Shown here: positions 36,501-47,900 of the stretch, piece by piece | Layout of the letters: every line of letters begins with the position of its first letter | How positions within the stretch are numbered: position 1 is the first letter of the stretch | NCBI GenBank assembly: GCA_030278955.1 | Contig: JAOANR010000003.1 | Span: 52,176,902-52,240,901, forward strand | Direction of reading: 5' to 3' | Origin: Hygrophila difformis | Lineage: Eukaryota > Streptophyta > Magnoliopsida > Lamiales > Acanthaceae | Length of the DNA stretch: 64,000 bases | Notes under the pieces: generated by a model | Databases searched by the model: none | What the model saw: the letters and a program-made list of their open reading frames with translations, nothing else | What the model was told of the DNA's origin: nothing | Translations under genes and position numbers: made by a program

Positions 36501-37332
36501 TAATGGGAGAAGTCCATGAGGGGATATGCGGCTCTCATCGGGCAGGGCCTAGCATGAGATGGAGTATTCATCGCCATGGGTACTTCTGGCCAACCATCAT
36601 GGAAGACTGCATCATCTATGCTCGAGGTTGCGAGGCTTGCCAGAAACACGGGCCGATTCAAAGAGTACCGGCGGAGGAGTTACACACAGTCATCAAGCTT
36701 GGCCAATCCGTGGCTGGGGATGGACATCATTGGAAAAATCCATCCGCCATCATCTAAGAATCACGCATTCATACTAGTGGCCACTGATTACTTCACCAAA
36801 TGGGTAGAAGCATGGCCAATGAGGAAGATTAAACAAAACGATATAATTAAGTTCGTGACTGAGCTCATACATCGATTTGGAATCCCCCAAACAATCACCG
36901 CTGATCAAGGTACTATGTTCACCGGTGAAAAGTTTTTAGCTTTCGCTAAACAATTCGGGATTCACATATATCACTCCACTCCATACTATACCCCAAGCAA
37001 ACGGTCAAGCTGAGGCCACCAATAAGATCTTGATAGGTATGATCAAGAAGGCAGTAGGCGAGAAACCAAGAAAGTGGCACGAGGCTTTGTCAGAGGTCCT
37101 ATGGGCTTACAGAAACTCTAAATCTGCAGCCACTGGCTTCAGACCATACTACCTGACATATGGTCATGACGCCGTTCTACCTTTAGAAATCACAGTCCCT
37201 TCTCTAAGAGTGGCCCAGCAGCATCACTTAGACTTAACTAAGTATGAACAGGCCATGTTGCAATAGTTGGAGACAGCAGATGGCGACAAGCTTACGGCTA
37301 TGAAAATATCCGTCGCCAAAGGGTGAGGATGG
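33551..37332 (+). pseudogene. pol: pol of the Tat-type element, 3'-truncated (PR-RT-RH-aRH-INT)
   Basis: Protease: VDNGAAANVMP with LLGRDWI at 33620-33910. Reverse transcriptase at 34475-35300 has FRNLNLATPKDEY, SLMDGYSGYNQI and the active-site YIDD. Then comes a gypsy RNase H (35400-35790). A second, archaeal-type RNase H follows (35860-36230): LTFDGSCASNGSGAG, NNQAEYEAL and FGDSQ carry its acidic residues. The second RNase H marks the Tat lineage. Integrase: H-H-C-C region (36520-36650), Asp in ATDYFTKW, Asp in TADQGT, Glu in GQAEATNK. Breaks: TAG at 34436-34438 and another near 34465, frame changes near 36350-36760, and 1 nt extra near 37000. The integrase C-terminus stops at 37332, where LTR B of the minus-strand element begins. 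Confidence 0.85.
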
Positions 37333-39954
37333 TGAAACTTTTGACAATTTCTCGCACGAGTATTTTCGAAATAAAAAGAATCCCGGTCTTGATTTTATTT
37401 AATGAAAATCAATTTATGATTACGGAGTTGGGATTAGGGATATATGTATAGGTTGTCACGTTTTTATTACTCGTGTTAAGAAACTGTGGCCCGAAAGCGC
37501 ACGGTGTCAAAAATTGCAATAATTTGTAGGTAAGTCCGTATCGTTCACTGGAGGATGTACGATGGAAGCAGGTCCCACGTCATTTTACAAGATTTTCAAC
37601 TCGGTTACTCGAATCAGTTTGAGAAGTTGACTAACAACTACCTTACTGAATTTAAACTAGTTACGAAAGCAATTAAAATTATTCTACAAAGCATGTAAAA
37701 TTGTATTCTAGAGTGCAGATAAGTTTAAGCTAAACAACAATTAAAATTAGGTCTAGAAAGCAAGTAAATTTACCCTATAGAAGCAATAAAATTATTCTAA
37801 GGAAAGCTGTAATTTAAGCTATACTAGCTATGAAGCTAATTCAAATAGATGACAGAATGGACAGGGAGAAAAGAATAAAGATTGGACAAGATTTAGATAA
37901 AGCATAATTAAGCTTCCATTTTTATACATAGATCTTTGTTTGGGATAATCATGTCAGATAGCTAGTTCTCATGCTCTCAGTACTATGTTCCCTTTAACAG
38001 ACAGGTACTTACAGTACCAGTTTACAGGTTCTTAAGACCACAAATTCTAAGATACCACAGATTCATAACTGCCCCGCCCAGGGTATGTTATTTCATCTGT
38101 GGTGGACAAGCAACACCCGACAAATCATTAGTTGAAGTGCCAAGTACTGCTATCATTCCCCCATCACGCCCAAAGTCTACAAATAAGCCTGAACTATCCC
38201 TTAACTCTCAGTCCTAGTAGCAGTTAGAAGATCTAGTGACGCCTCTGAGTGACCTCTATAAAAGCATTTAAATAAAAGCAGTAAAGAAAGCATTTAAAGA
38301 AAGCAGTTAAACCCTATCACTCGGAGGTTTCAAAAGCTTCGTATTGGTAGTAAAAGAAACCCCCAGTCAGAATGACCGAGCATGGATCAAGAATTCCCGG
38401 ATCTTGGTGAACCGCTCATAGTGTTCACTTCCTTCCGGGTGATTATGAGTTACCAACTAATGAAACGAACTAATTAATTAGTTCGTTCCGGATGCACTCA
38501 CTCAGGACTCAAGAATATGCTTTGGCAGAAGAGGATAGCAGTTGAAAGGAACTCAACCCTATCTTAGAAAATAACCAAGGCCTGTGTATTGTTCTTTCAG
38601 AATTATCTGTCACACTGTATTTGAATCCAAGTGGATCCCATCTCGGTGTGACAGTTAAGACTAAACTCCCAACACATAGCAATTTTGGAAAATAAAAGAT
38701 TTGAAAATCATTCCCGAAACAGGTACTAGACTCTCAATAAGAACACAGACCGTTTCAGTCTAGAGGAGACCTAATCGCTGACTCTGCTTCTAATTTCCCA
38801 AAATTTAACCCTTGACCGAATATGAACTAGTCATAACTGAGGAATTTATCCCTTACTTAGATCCGGATTTTATAAATGAATTTTTGTTGGAAATTTAATA
38901 TGCAATATCTGTTTAAATCTGGAGTTCTACTGTCCAGGGGAAGGATCCCAAAATATCACAAACCACAATAGTTACATAATAATATCATGCATAAAGATAT
39001 ATGGAAGTGTAAAATTAATGAACCCAAAATATAGTGGTGGGTCTAGACAGAATGCGGGACACGGATATGAAATGGCCGGGAGACCAATAATGGTGGCAGA
39101 ATAATCAGGTGGATTGCAAACATATGCTATCCAGTTTCCCAATTACTCGGATGGAGTGAATTTAGACAGCAGAAACCCTAAAATGGCAGTGTCGCTACCA
39201 GTTGGGCCCCTACTGTCTGCAAATTCAAATAAAAACCTACATGCTTCCTCTCTCCAATACTCATCAGCTAATATTGACAGATATTAACCAACTTGTATTA
39301 CAGATTGGAATTTGGGTTTGGAAATAAGCTAGAGAAAATAAAACTGTATTTGGACAGTAACTAACTGAGTGGCTACTTCATTTCCCGATAAAGGGACCGT
39401 TCGCCTGACCTCGTTAATTATTATCGAAACCAAGCAAAATAACAAACAGTAATTAATATTCAGAACACGGGCTACTTAATTTCCCAGTGAAGGGACCGTT
39501 CGCCGACATTGTTCTGTAATATCTTTTACTGTTCATTCACACATCACGAAAAGACAAAATGAAAAATGAAAAATAAATAAAAAGAGGATGCCTTGAATGA
39601 GAGACATTGGTTTCTCATACAAGGTTATGGAATTAATCCATAATTAATGACTTAAATAACCCTTCACACCATAATTAATTACAGTCCGGATTATCTGCTT
39701 AAGGCATTACATTTTTGTTTATAGAAGAATATTTTAATGAAAATTGAACAAATGTCCTTTAGTCATGATAATTATTGATTTAATCATTGCTGATTATAGT
39801 CATTAATTAATGACTAGAGGGTTCAATTAATTAATGGTCGGATACGGAGAAACATAAAATTTTGACAAGGGCGTCATGCATGTCATGCGTCAGAATTGCG
39901 TCATGAACCACAACATGAGGGGTTAAGAATAAAAAAGTTTGATTTAGGGTTTTC

Positions 39955-40615
39955 CCAGTCCCTATACAGGAATCCAATCGCTAGACGTTGTCTCGCGACT
40001 GTGGTTTAGGGACTAGAGGTTAAGAATTCAGAATTTTTGTAATTTAATAAAGGGATGAGAACCCAGTCGTGAAACCATAATTTGTGTTGTGAACCTAGGT
40101 TACACGACATGGATTTCGCGACTAGTGATTTTGAAATAAATTGCTAAGTCATGCCCCAGTCGCTAGACTTGGGTTGTGTCGCAAGACGTGGTCTCGCGAC
40201 AGGGGTCTAGCGACTGGCATGTTTTCACAAAATATTTCCAAGTGTTTGGTTCCCAGTCGCTAGACTTGGAAAGTGTGTCGCAAGACGTGGTCTCGCGACA
40301 GGATGATCTAGCGACTGGCTTTCAAAATATTGCTAAGGCATAATTTCCTAGTCCTGAAACTAAAATTGTGTCCTGAACCGTGGGTTCAGGACAGGAGTTA
40401 CACAACTAGAGCCTTTCAGAGAAAATACAAGAGTTTGGTCCCCAGTCGCTAGGCTAGCATTGTGTCGCGAACCGTGGGTTCGCGACAGGAGTGCCTCACG
40501 ACTGAGGGTTTTAAATTAAAGGACAAGTGTCCTGAGACATCCAGTCGCGAAACTACCCTCTAGTCGCGAGACGTGGTCTCGCGACTGGAGGCGGTTCGCG
40601 ACCAGGAGGTGGTTC
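39955..40615 (-). repeat. Nested TCGCGA hairpin array, downstream block of LTR B
   Basis: About seven modules of roughly 65 bp occur at a spacing of about 90-100 bp. Each has an outer arm, inner arm, 3-nt GTG (or TAG) loop, inner arm' and outer arm'. At 40155-40217 the outer arms CCAGTCGCTAGAC and GTCTAGCGACTGG pair perfectly. At 40463-40487 the inner arms TGTCGCGAACC and GGTTCGCGACA pair perfectly. At 40369-40393 the inner arms are TGTCCTGAACC and GGTTCAGGACA, again perfect. Confidence 0.9.
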
Positions 40616-41223
40616 AGGACACATGTCAGGTACAGTAGCATGCATTGTGCGTGATCTCACCCTGTTTCAGATCTAAAAGTGACTTAAAGCTAAAAACAAC
40701 CAACATAATTTAAATCTAACTAGAACATGCTTGAATAAAATGAAATAAACTAAGACAAACCTTAAAATAAAACAAAAAGAATCCTAATCTATGGTTTAAT
40801 CATTCACTATGCATGAACCTAAGCAAAAATAGTAAGCAGTAAGCGTAATATGGAAAATTAAAGGTCAAATGGCCACAAATAAAATGAAAGCAGTAAATCC
40901 ATGGGTTTAGAACACCCATTTCATGTTTTTGGGACATATTTCCAGATTTAATTTCCCATTTATTAAATGGGTTTGTTATTATCCATTAAGTTGGAAAATA
41001 CAAACCCTAAAAACAAAGGTTTAGAAAAGAAAACATGGTAGAAAGTGGCTACCTAAAGCACTGAAATGGAAAACCAACAAGAATTTAAGCTAACTACACT
41101 AATCTAAGAACAAAATTTAAATAATACAAAAAATAAACTAACTACAGACTACCTAAGAGAGAGCTCTGCAAACTGTCTTCAAGAGAAATGAATGTCTAAC
41201 TGCTGAGCACATAGGGATCACCA

Positions 41224-41236
41224 TCTATTTATAGAA
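41224..41236 (-). promoter_or_regulatory. TATA box of LTR B
   Basis: On the minus strand this reads CTTCTATAAATAG, shortly after GGGCCTAGGGTTTCA, as in LTR A. It lies between the two hairpin arrays. Confidence 0.55.
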
Positions 41237-41277
41237 GTGAAACCCTAGGCCCATGGGCCTTGATCCTGAGGCCCACA

Positions 41278-41608
41278 CGTGTCGCGAGACTCACACACAT
41301 CACAGCCATGTCCTGTGTCGTGGAACTCAGCTGCATGTTGCAAGACTCCTCGCCTAGTCGTGAGGCTTTCTGGACTGAGTCTCTAGTCTGCCTTCTGTGT
41401 CGCTAGACCACACCCAATTGCGAGGCCATGTTTCACGACTGGGGTGTCTAGCGATTGGATTTGCCTTCAATTTTTCGTGTGTCGCGGAACACCTCCCAGT
41501 CGCAAGGCCATGTTTCGCGACTGGGGGTCTAGGGACTGGGTGCTTCAGTTCACTATCTTCTTGTGTCGCGAAACTGCACCTAATCGTGAGGCCAGGTTTC
41601 GCGACTGG
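41278..41608 (-). repeat. Nested TCGCGA hairpin array, upstream block of LTR B
   Basis: Degenerate modules with GTCGCTAGAC / GTCTAGCGAT outer arms and CAATTGCGAGGC / TTTCACGACTGG-type inner arms. It lies in U3, the slot where LTR A has its TTCGAA array (1664-1977). Confidence 0.85.
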
Positions 41609-41940
41609 CTCTACCTTACTGGGCCTGGCGGGCTGAATGAGTATTTTTGTGGGTTTTTTCTTTCTTTACCCATCTTTTTGTATTTTGTGGGCGTGGTTTA
41701 TTCTTTTGCCCATCTTTTCATTCCTTTTTCTTTTCTTTTCTTTTTCTCATGTTTTTGGATTTTTCTAGCATAGAATTACATATTTATGCATTTTTCATAC
41801 CAGCTTAATATTTTTACAAATATGCATAAATCAGTCCAATTCAACTGCTTTCTTATTTAATATAAGACCGGAATGCGATCAAATGCCCGTTTCAGACACG
41901 GAAATGGATTGAAAATAATGGACATTTCTGGCCATTATCA

Positions 41941-41950
41941 ACATCCTCAC
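41941..41950 (-). other. Polypurine-tract-like site before LTR B
   Basis: On the minus strand GTGAGGATGT directly precedes TGATAATGG, the LTR start. The same ten bases followed by TGATA occur after pol at 12188-12197 and at 58285-58294 (minus). Confidence 0.6.
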
Positions 41951-43560
41951 AATTAATACCGATCGTCCCCGTGCAGTTAGAGTCAATGTTCGTTAGAACA
42001 CGGACTCTACATATTCAATTCATTTTCGTGGCTTCCTAAATTACATTCTTTTTGAATTGGGATAAGACAATCAAAGACTACAAGTATTAAATTTCCTTGA
42101 TTGCAGTGTTTAATGAAATGATACTTGCTCACTACATCGGGCCTACAAATCAAACATTGCTGTTAACCCTTCCTGAATATCATGTTTGAGAGATGCAAAG
42201 TTTAAAAATTAGAATTAAGGTATGACTTGAACACAATTCATGGAATAGAGCCTCACATATAAGAGGATCGGAAGATTCACTCACTCTCAATTAGAGTTTA
42301 ATCATTGAGCTCTCAAAATCAAATTTAATTAAATTCTCCCATATGTTGCAATCAGACCAACTCGGCACCAGCTCATTTCCTCAAATCGAGATCCCGGGGT
42401 CTTATTTAAGGTTATAACGAGGTATACGGTTGTAACATTTGGTGGGAAAGGAATTATTGGGTTAGGAAGTGACAAAAATTTATTCTATCATAACTTGGCA
42501 TTTTTATTGTGAAATTTATGATCCTCCATTATTTCTTTCTTTTGCTTTTGCTTTCCTTTTTCTGTTGCATGACATTAGACTATGTCTAATTGCATTGTCA
42601 TTGCAATTTTATTCTTGTTGAAATGGATTCAACACACACATTTTTCTTTCTTCTCTCTCTCTTTTTTTTTAATCGGTTTATTGAATACCGATTTATATGT
42701 TTTTGATGATCATAAATTTAATGCTTTCGATATACTTTATTCTTGCACACTTGGGTTGAATATTTTGGTCTTTTTGTAAGGCTAGGAAAATATAGTGGGT
42801 TTCAAGAAAAATTAGGCTTAAAGGCTCAAGTAGGTTGATCCTAAAGGGAAAATATTTTTGGGTTTGGATTTCAAACGAAGGCCAAAAATTGGGTTTTCTA
42901 AATGCCTCGATCATATGCTCAATTTCGGGAATATGGCATGGTCTTGAATCGGTCCCAATTGCAAGTTCTAGTTTCCTTTAATCAAAATGATTCACACATC
43001 AAAGAATTAAATGAGTAAAAGTAACTCATGGCTCAGATCTCACAAGGTTGGATTGATTCATGTCATACAGTATTATAAAATTTAATCAAAGTTTAACTCT
43101 AACAATTTATTCAATCAAAATTTTCAACATGCAGATTTATTACCCAATAAGCTGATCGCTTCATTAAATTTTTATGGCTCAAAACCTTAGGAATTCATTT
43201 CATACATGTTCTCAATTTTATTATCCCAATTTAAAAGTTTGAAAATTTAATCACAAGCCTCATGTGAATTTAGAGCAGGTTTATGCATACTTTTGCTGGT
43301 TATTTAATTTAAAGTAGTAAAAGAGGCACTGTTAACATACAAAGTATGTCAACAACATATTTTCGGCCTGACAGTCACTTATTCATCTTGGACTGTCAGA
43401 CATCTTTTCTCAAAATGAAATTGTTTGGACTGCAAAATTCCTTCTTGAAAGCATTAAATACATCAATTACAAGAGATTTTCAATGCCGTAAAATCGAACT
43501 TGCACAGGTGGTAGAAAATTCTCTTATATGATGTTTACATTTAAGCTCACAATGATGAGA
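41951..43560 (-). other. Non-coding DNA between env-position ORF and LTR B
   Basis: About 1.6 kb with no supported gene; A/T-rich, with a CT-rich run near 42648-42672 (plus strand). Confidence 0.6.
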
Positions 43561-43571
43561 TCGAGACGCAC

Positions 43572-44258
43572 TCATTCAGTCGGATCCTGGGGTTGATTGG
43601 AAGGACCAGCATCGTCATTCGGTGGAGGTGGTGGCTGCGGAAGCTGTTTAACCAGTGCAGACAGTACAAACTCCATCATCTTCTGTTGCCTCTCCTCACT
43701 TTCCATGCGTTCTTTATGCTGTCTCTCCTCTCTCTCGAGCAGCAACTGTCTGAATTCTGCCTCTCTTCTCTTTTCTTCGGCTCTTTCTTCTTCCTTCCTT
43801 CTTTCTCTTTCTTCTCTCCTTCTCCTGTCCTCTTGCCTTTCCCTTCGATCGTCTTCCCTCCCTAAGATTATCACATCTGCCAACTGTTTGACGCTTTCGG
43901 TCATAGTCTTGTTCATTGAGCTCACAATTTCAAGTACTTGTAAGTTGGCAGGATGCTGTGAGATATTCTGGCTCGTAGGGGGAATCTGTGGAGGTTGGGC
44001 TGGAGGTGGAATTGGCATTTCCATCTGCTCTTGCTGGGGATCTTCCTGCACTGTGGTTGAAGGTCCCGCATCAGTACGGGCTTTCTTCGTTCCCTTCTTT
44101 GCCCTAGATGGCCTAATTCTCTTGCTCGTGGTGCTTGATCACCAGATATGAATGAAGACTGAACCTCGGAGTCGCCGGGCAGTTGGGGCAATGAGTATTT
44201 AATTCTTTCCTGCAGAGAGAGATTTGGCACACTGATGGGGGGATTCACCCTTATTGGC
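43572..44258 (-). pseudogene. C-terminal part of the env-position ORF, separated by the gag-only element
   Basis: On the minus strand 44258-44060 repeats the end of the ORF at 52006-52209 (IRVNPPISVPNL, SFISGDQAPRAREL) and continues past GQRRE, where the 52-kb copy has a stop. After a frame change near 44060-44090 it reads a Pro-rich part and an Arg/Glu-rich coiled-coil-like part (REDDRRERQEDRRRREERE), ending PNDDAGPSNQPQDPTE at 43572. Function unknown. Confidence 0.75.
44055..44258 (+). repeat. 204-nt flank duplication, left copy
   Basis: Matches 52006-52209 with only a few differences. It is followed by ten extra nucleotides (ACAATGAGTA) before the LTR at 44269. The two copies bracket the gag-only element in place of a short target duplication. 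Confidence 0.9.
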
Positions 44259-44268
44259 ACAATGAGTA

Positions 44269-47152
44269 TGTGATACCCCGTAATAAAGTAGTTGCATTAT
44301 TTTAGTTTGGCTCGGCAATATGTATCCCAAATAAATTTTTGAACTACGTTATGGCTTGATCCCTTCATAGGGTACGTAGGCAGCTTAGAAGTTTTAATTC
44401 TAAGTTCAATCACAAAATAATAAAACAAACAAAAATACTTTGGCACGAGAAAAGCCGAAACACAACTTCGAGGACGAAGTTGATTCTTAAGGAGGGTAGA
44501 CTGTAATACCCGAGAATTTTCCAACATAAAATAAATACAATAAATAAAATAAAGACAATAAATAAAGAAATAAATGTAGAGGAAATGAGAAATGGAATTT
44601 AAATTGAAAAGGAATCAAAGTTCCGAGAACCCGGGAAGCCGAAGACAACTTAATTAAATAAATGGTTACACGGGGACCCGACACCGATGGACTCAATAAC
44701 TCGAGTCCAAATATAAATTTAGGTCCGAATAAAATTAAGATAGGAAATCGGCGCCCGAAGATAGCCCGGAAATCGGAGTCCAAGAACATAGAGGGATAGA
44801 AGTCCGAAAGAGAGGAGGAAAGACCTGACGGATCGCACGACCCGGCCCAGACCGAAGTCCAGGCCAGGATGGCGTGGTCTCCGTGCGGTTTTAGAGGGGA
44901 GAGCGCGCCAAGTGCGCGCCAGACCCGACAGGCGAGACGTTCCGCGATTCTCTCGCCCGAACGTGGATTTTTCGACTTCGGTTGAACATCTTTCGACTCA
45001 AGACTCTTAGAGTCAGATCTTGGACGCCCTAGGTCTTAGTTAGCTATAAATAAACCCTCTTGGAAGCCCCAAGCACTTTTGAAACCCTACGAAATCTCTC
45101 TACACGTCGAAACCCTAATCCCGGAGTCGTCGGAGGCACGAAGGCATTCGAAGACTGAGTTGGACGAAAATTTGGAGACCCTTACTTCTGTGGTAAGATC
45201 TTGTTCATTCCTTTCCATTCAAGATTCGAAAACGAATCCTAATTAAACCTCTTTTCTATTCTAAACCCCAATCCGGACGCGTTGAGGAAAAACGAAGGAT
45301 CTCTGAGGGAGAACGAAGAACGTGGAAGACACGCCTCCGAATCATCGAGCCGAGACATCCGTAAATCTGTAAGTTAACTCTTACTTGGTTTTGGGCGAAA
45401 TTAAAATACGTTAGATTTAAAGATTCGAATCAAGGACATGAAATCTGCCAACGTAAATCTTTTAACGGCGCAACAGTGTTCTCTAATTTTTCCGAAACTT
45501 AAAACGACTTCAAACGGAAAAACTTAAAACACAAAAAATGTTCCTAAGACATAGATCTATCGACTGTAAAACTTTCATAATTTTTCATCGTGTTTTGTTA
45601 TCCGAAAACGACCACGAACAGACCTGCCTTTGGTTTAGATCTTGAAACGGTGGCAGATTCTTAGTCCGAACTTGAGGTTGATTTTTGACTTAGATCTAGA
45701 CCGATTCAGGATTGGTATCAAACATAAGAGTTGTAGATCTATGCGTTATGAACACCTCCGTAAAATTTCAGAATTTTTCGTGATGATTTGATATATGAAA
45801 TCCACCCGAAACCGAACTGCTAGGATGTGGATCTTGAAATTCTTGACAGAACTTAGGTCAGAACTTGACGACGTTTTTGACTAGGGTTCTAGGCCGGTTT
45901 AGGTCTTTAGCCGAACATGAAAGTTGTAGAAAAATGCCTTAAGAAGGTCTCTGTAAAGTTTCGTTGAGTTTTGAGTTGATTTGCTATGGTAGATTTTAAT
46001 ATCTTTAAACTATGGTCTGCAAAATTCGGACAGATTTGTGTTTCTGCGAAAGTTGACATTTTTGACCTGTTTTGGTATCTCGGATTGAAAAAGTTAAAAC
46101 ACGAAAGTTGTTCATCTCGACGTTTCTGAGTCAGTAGTAAAATTTCGGAATTTTTGGAATTAAATCTGAATTTAGACGGATTTTAGAGTAAACAGTGGTT
46201 TACCGGAAGTCAAATCTTGAAATCTTGTTGAAACATGAAATTAGCCTTTAAGGTTTAAATGATAGGGGATTCCTTTGAAATAAAATACACATGAAATACG
46301 ATGCTTGCCGAAAGACAATTGAGATATAATGCTTGCCGAAAGGCAATTGAAATATAATGCTTGCCGAAAGGCAATTGAGATATAATGCTTGCCGAAAAGC
46401 AATTGAAATATAATGCTTGCCGAAAGGCAATTGAGATATAATGCTTGCCGGAAGGAAATTGATAAATAAAGCTTGCCGAAGGACAATTGAGATATAAACT
46501 TGAAACAGGAGACATGAGATATGAAACTAGAAGACTCGAAAATTGTTCCTTTTAGATTATGCCTTAAAGTGTGTCTTGCGATTGTTTTACTTTGCGAATT
46601 ATATTTATGATCTTATGAAATCTCTATCTTTTAAATTATGCCATTTAATTATTGTTAGATAAATAAGTGAAATGATGTGGTGTTGTGTACATGTTTTCTC
46701 AAAATCTAAATAACGGCTTTGAAACCCCTTAATAATGTTTGTGTTAACTTACTCAGCAAGTTTTTGCTGACCAAACCATATTTGTTTTTTCCTTTTCTAC
46801 AGAGTATGAAGGATATGCATCATCATATGCATGCATGGGATATTCGGGAAATTATTATTTTCTTTTATTATTCTAGCCTTAGATATGAATTGCATGAACG
46901 GGTATGTTTAACCCGTGATTAGGCCATGTTGGCCCTATATTTAAATTCCGCTGCATTATATATGTAATATTATTTTCCGCTGCAACTCTGATATATTATT
47001 TTAAAATTATATATGAATGGGCTGTTTGAATGTTTTAAATTCTGAAAAACCATAGCCTTGCATCTCTTTGGTAAGCTCGGAGAAACCGTGTCTTGCTAGG
47101 GAGGTGTGGCGGTGACACCCCGACCTGGGTGACCAAAAACCGGGGTGTTACA
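44269..47152 (+). repeat. 5' LTR of the gag-only element
   Basis: Starts TGTGATACC and ends GGTGTTACA, 2884 bp. It is near-identical to 49093-52005, differing by scattered substitutions and one fewer 28-bp repeat unit. A TATA box (CTATAAATA) is at 45044-45052. Confidence 0.92.
46302..46497 (+). repeat. 28-bp hairpin repeats, 7 units (5' LTR)
   Basis: The unit is TGCTTGCCGAAAGGCAATTG plus GAGATATAA or GAAATATAA minus overlap (28 bp). Each full unit contains TTGCC-GAAA-GGCAA, a 5-bp stem with a GAAA loop. Units 1, 4, 6 and 7 carry substitutions. Confidence 0.92.
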
Positions 47153-47155
47153 AGT

Positions 47156-47167
47156 TGGTATCAGAGC
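47156..47167 (+). other. Primer binding site, initiator tRNA-Met type
   Basis: TGGTATCAGAGC begins 3 nt after the LTR and is complementary to the 3' end of initiator methionine tRNA. A second near copy, TGGTATCAGAGA, lies at 47219-47230. Confidence 0.88.
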
Positions 47168-47900
47168 CCAGAATATTTTAAAGCTATTTATTTTAAAGAC
47201 AATATTTGATACCAAAGTTGGTATCAGAGACCGGATATTTTTAAACTATTATTTTTAAACCATTATTATTTTTAAACTATTATTAATATTTTGACTATTA
47301 TTTTAAATTTTAAAGTATTATTTCCATGGAGGAATTTTTACTTTAAAACCCATGGAAAAAAATATATATATATAGTGCATTAAATTATTTTTGGGGGAAA
47401 TCATCATTTGCATTTGCATATTGCATCTCTTTTATGTAGAGAACTTAGAATCTTGGCGAATTTCAACTTGGAATCTTGGCGAATTTTAACTTAGAATCTT
47501 GGCGAATTTTAACTTAGAATCTCGGTGGAGTTAACCTAGGATCTTGGCGAATATTAACTTAGATCTCTTGCTACACCTAGATAACTTAGAGGCTTGACAT
47601 CGAATTAGGAACGCTAACTAGAGAGTGATCTTGCCTTAGTTCTAGATCGCGTTCATCTAAGCGCACGCCTAAGCATAACAAATCTCGACCTTAGCCATTC
47701 CTATCCTTGTACGAATTAGAAAATTTCCTTATGTGGAACAATAAAAATCAAGTCTTTATTAAAACACTCTCTATTCCAAAAATCTTGTTGGATTCCCAAA
47801 CAACAAATTCGAAAATTTGAAATTAGAAATTTACGAAACGTCTTGTTCGAACGATCTATCTAAACCAAGATAAGCTAATCTATACACGTTATAACAGAAA
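47168..47900 (+). other. Leader of the gag-only element
   Basis: No gene. It contains short repeats of CTTGGCGAATTTTAACTTAGAAT type at about 47450-47560. Confidence 0.7.

Larger units (their letters stand above)
29385..37332 (+). mobile_element. Tat-type Ty3/gypsy retrotransposon, interrupted at its 3' side
   Basis: Order: LTR, PBS, long gag, PR-RT-RH-aRH-INT. The sequence AAAGGGTGAGGATGG immediately precedes the minus-strand LTR at 37333. The element lacks its integrase tail, PPT and 3' LTR. They should lie beyond the right edge of the window, on the other side of the minus-strand Athila-type insertion. Confidence 0.75.
37333..41940 (-). repeat. 3' LTR (LTR B) of the minus-strand Athila-type element
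   Basis: On the minus strand it starts TGATAATGGCC at 41940 and ends AAAAGTTTCA at 37333. Length is 4608 bp, close to LTR A (4590). It is homologous to LTR A in the start, the A-rich stretch, the TATA surroundings and the middle (38700-38850 against 4320-4450). It abuts Tat-type integrase sequence at 37332, so this is the outer edge of the insertion. Confidence 0.85.

Noticed and set aside
39955..40615. Regular short palindromes with spacers, CRISPR-like at first sight
   Set aside because: The units vary, spacing is uneven, they lie inside a plant LTR, and there are no cas genes; they form a nested inverted-repeat module instead.
46241..46515. Open frames in three registers encoding repeated ISIAFRQA-like peptides (also 51064-51366)
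   Set aside because: They result from translating the 28-bp tandem hairpin repeats on the opposite strand; a 28-bp unit stays open in several frames by chance.
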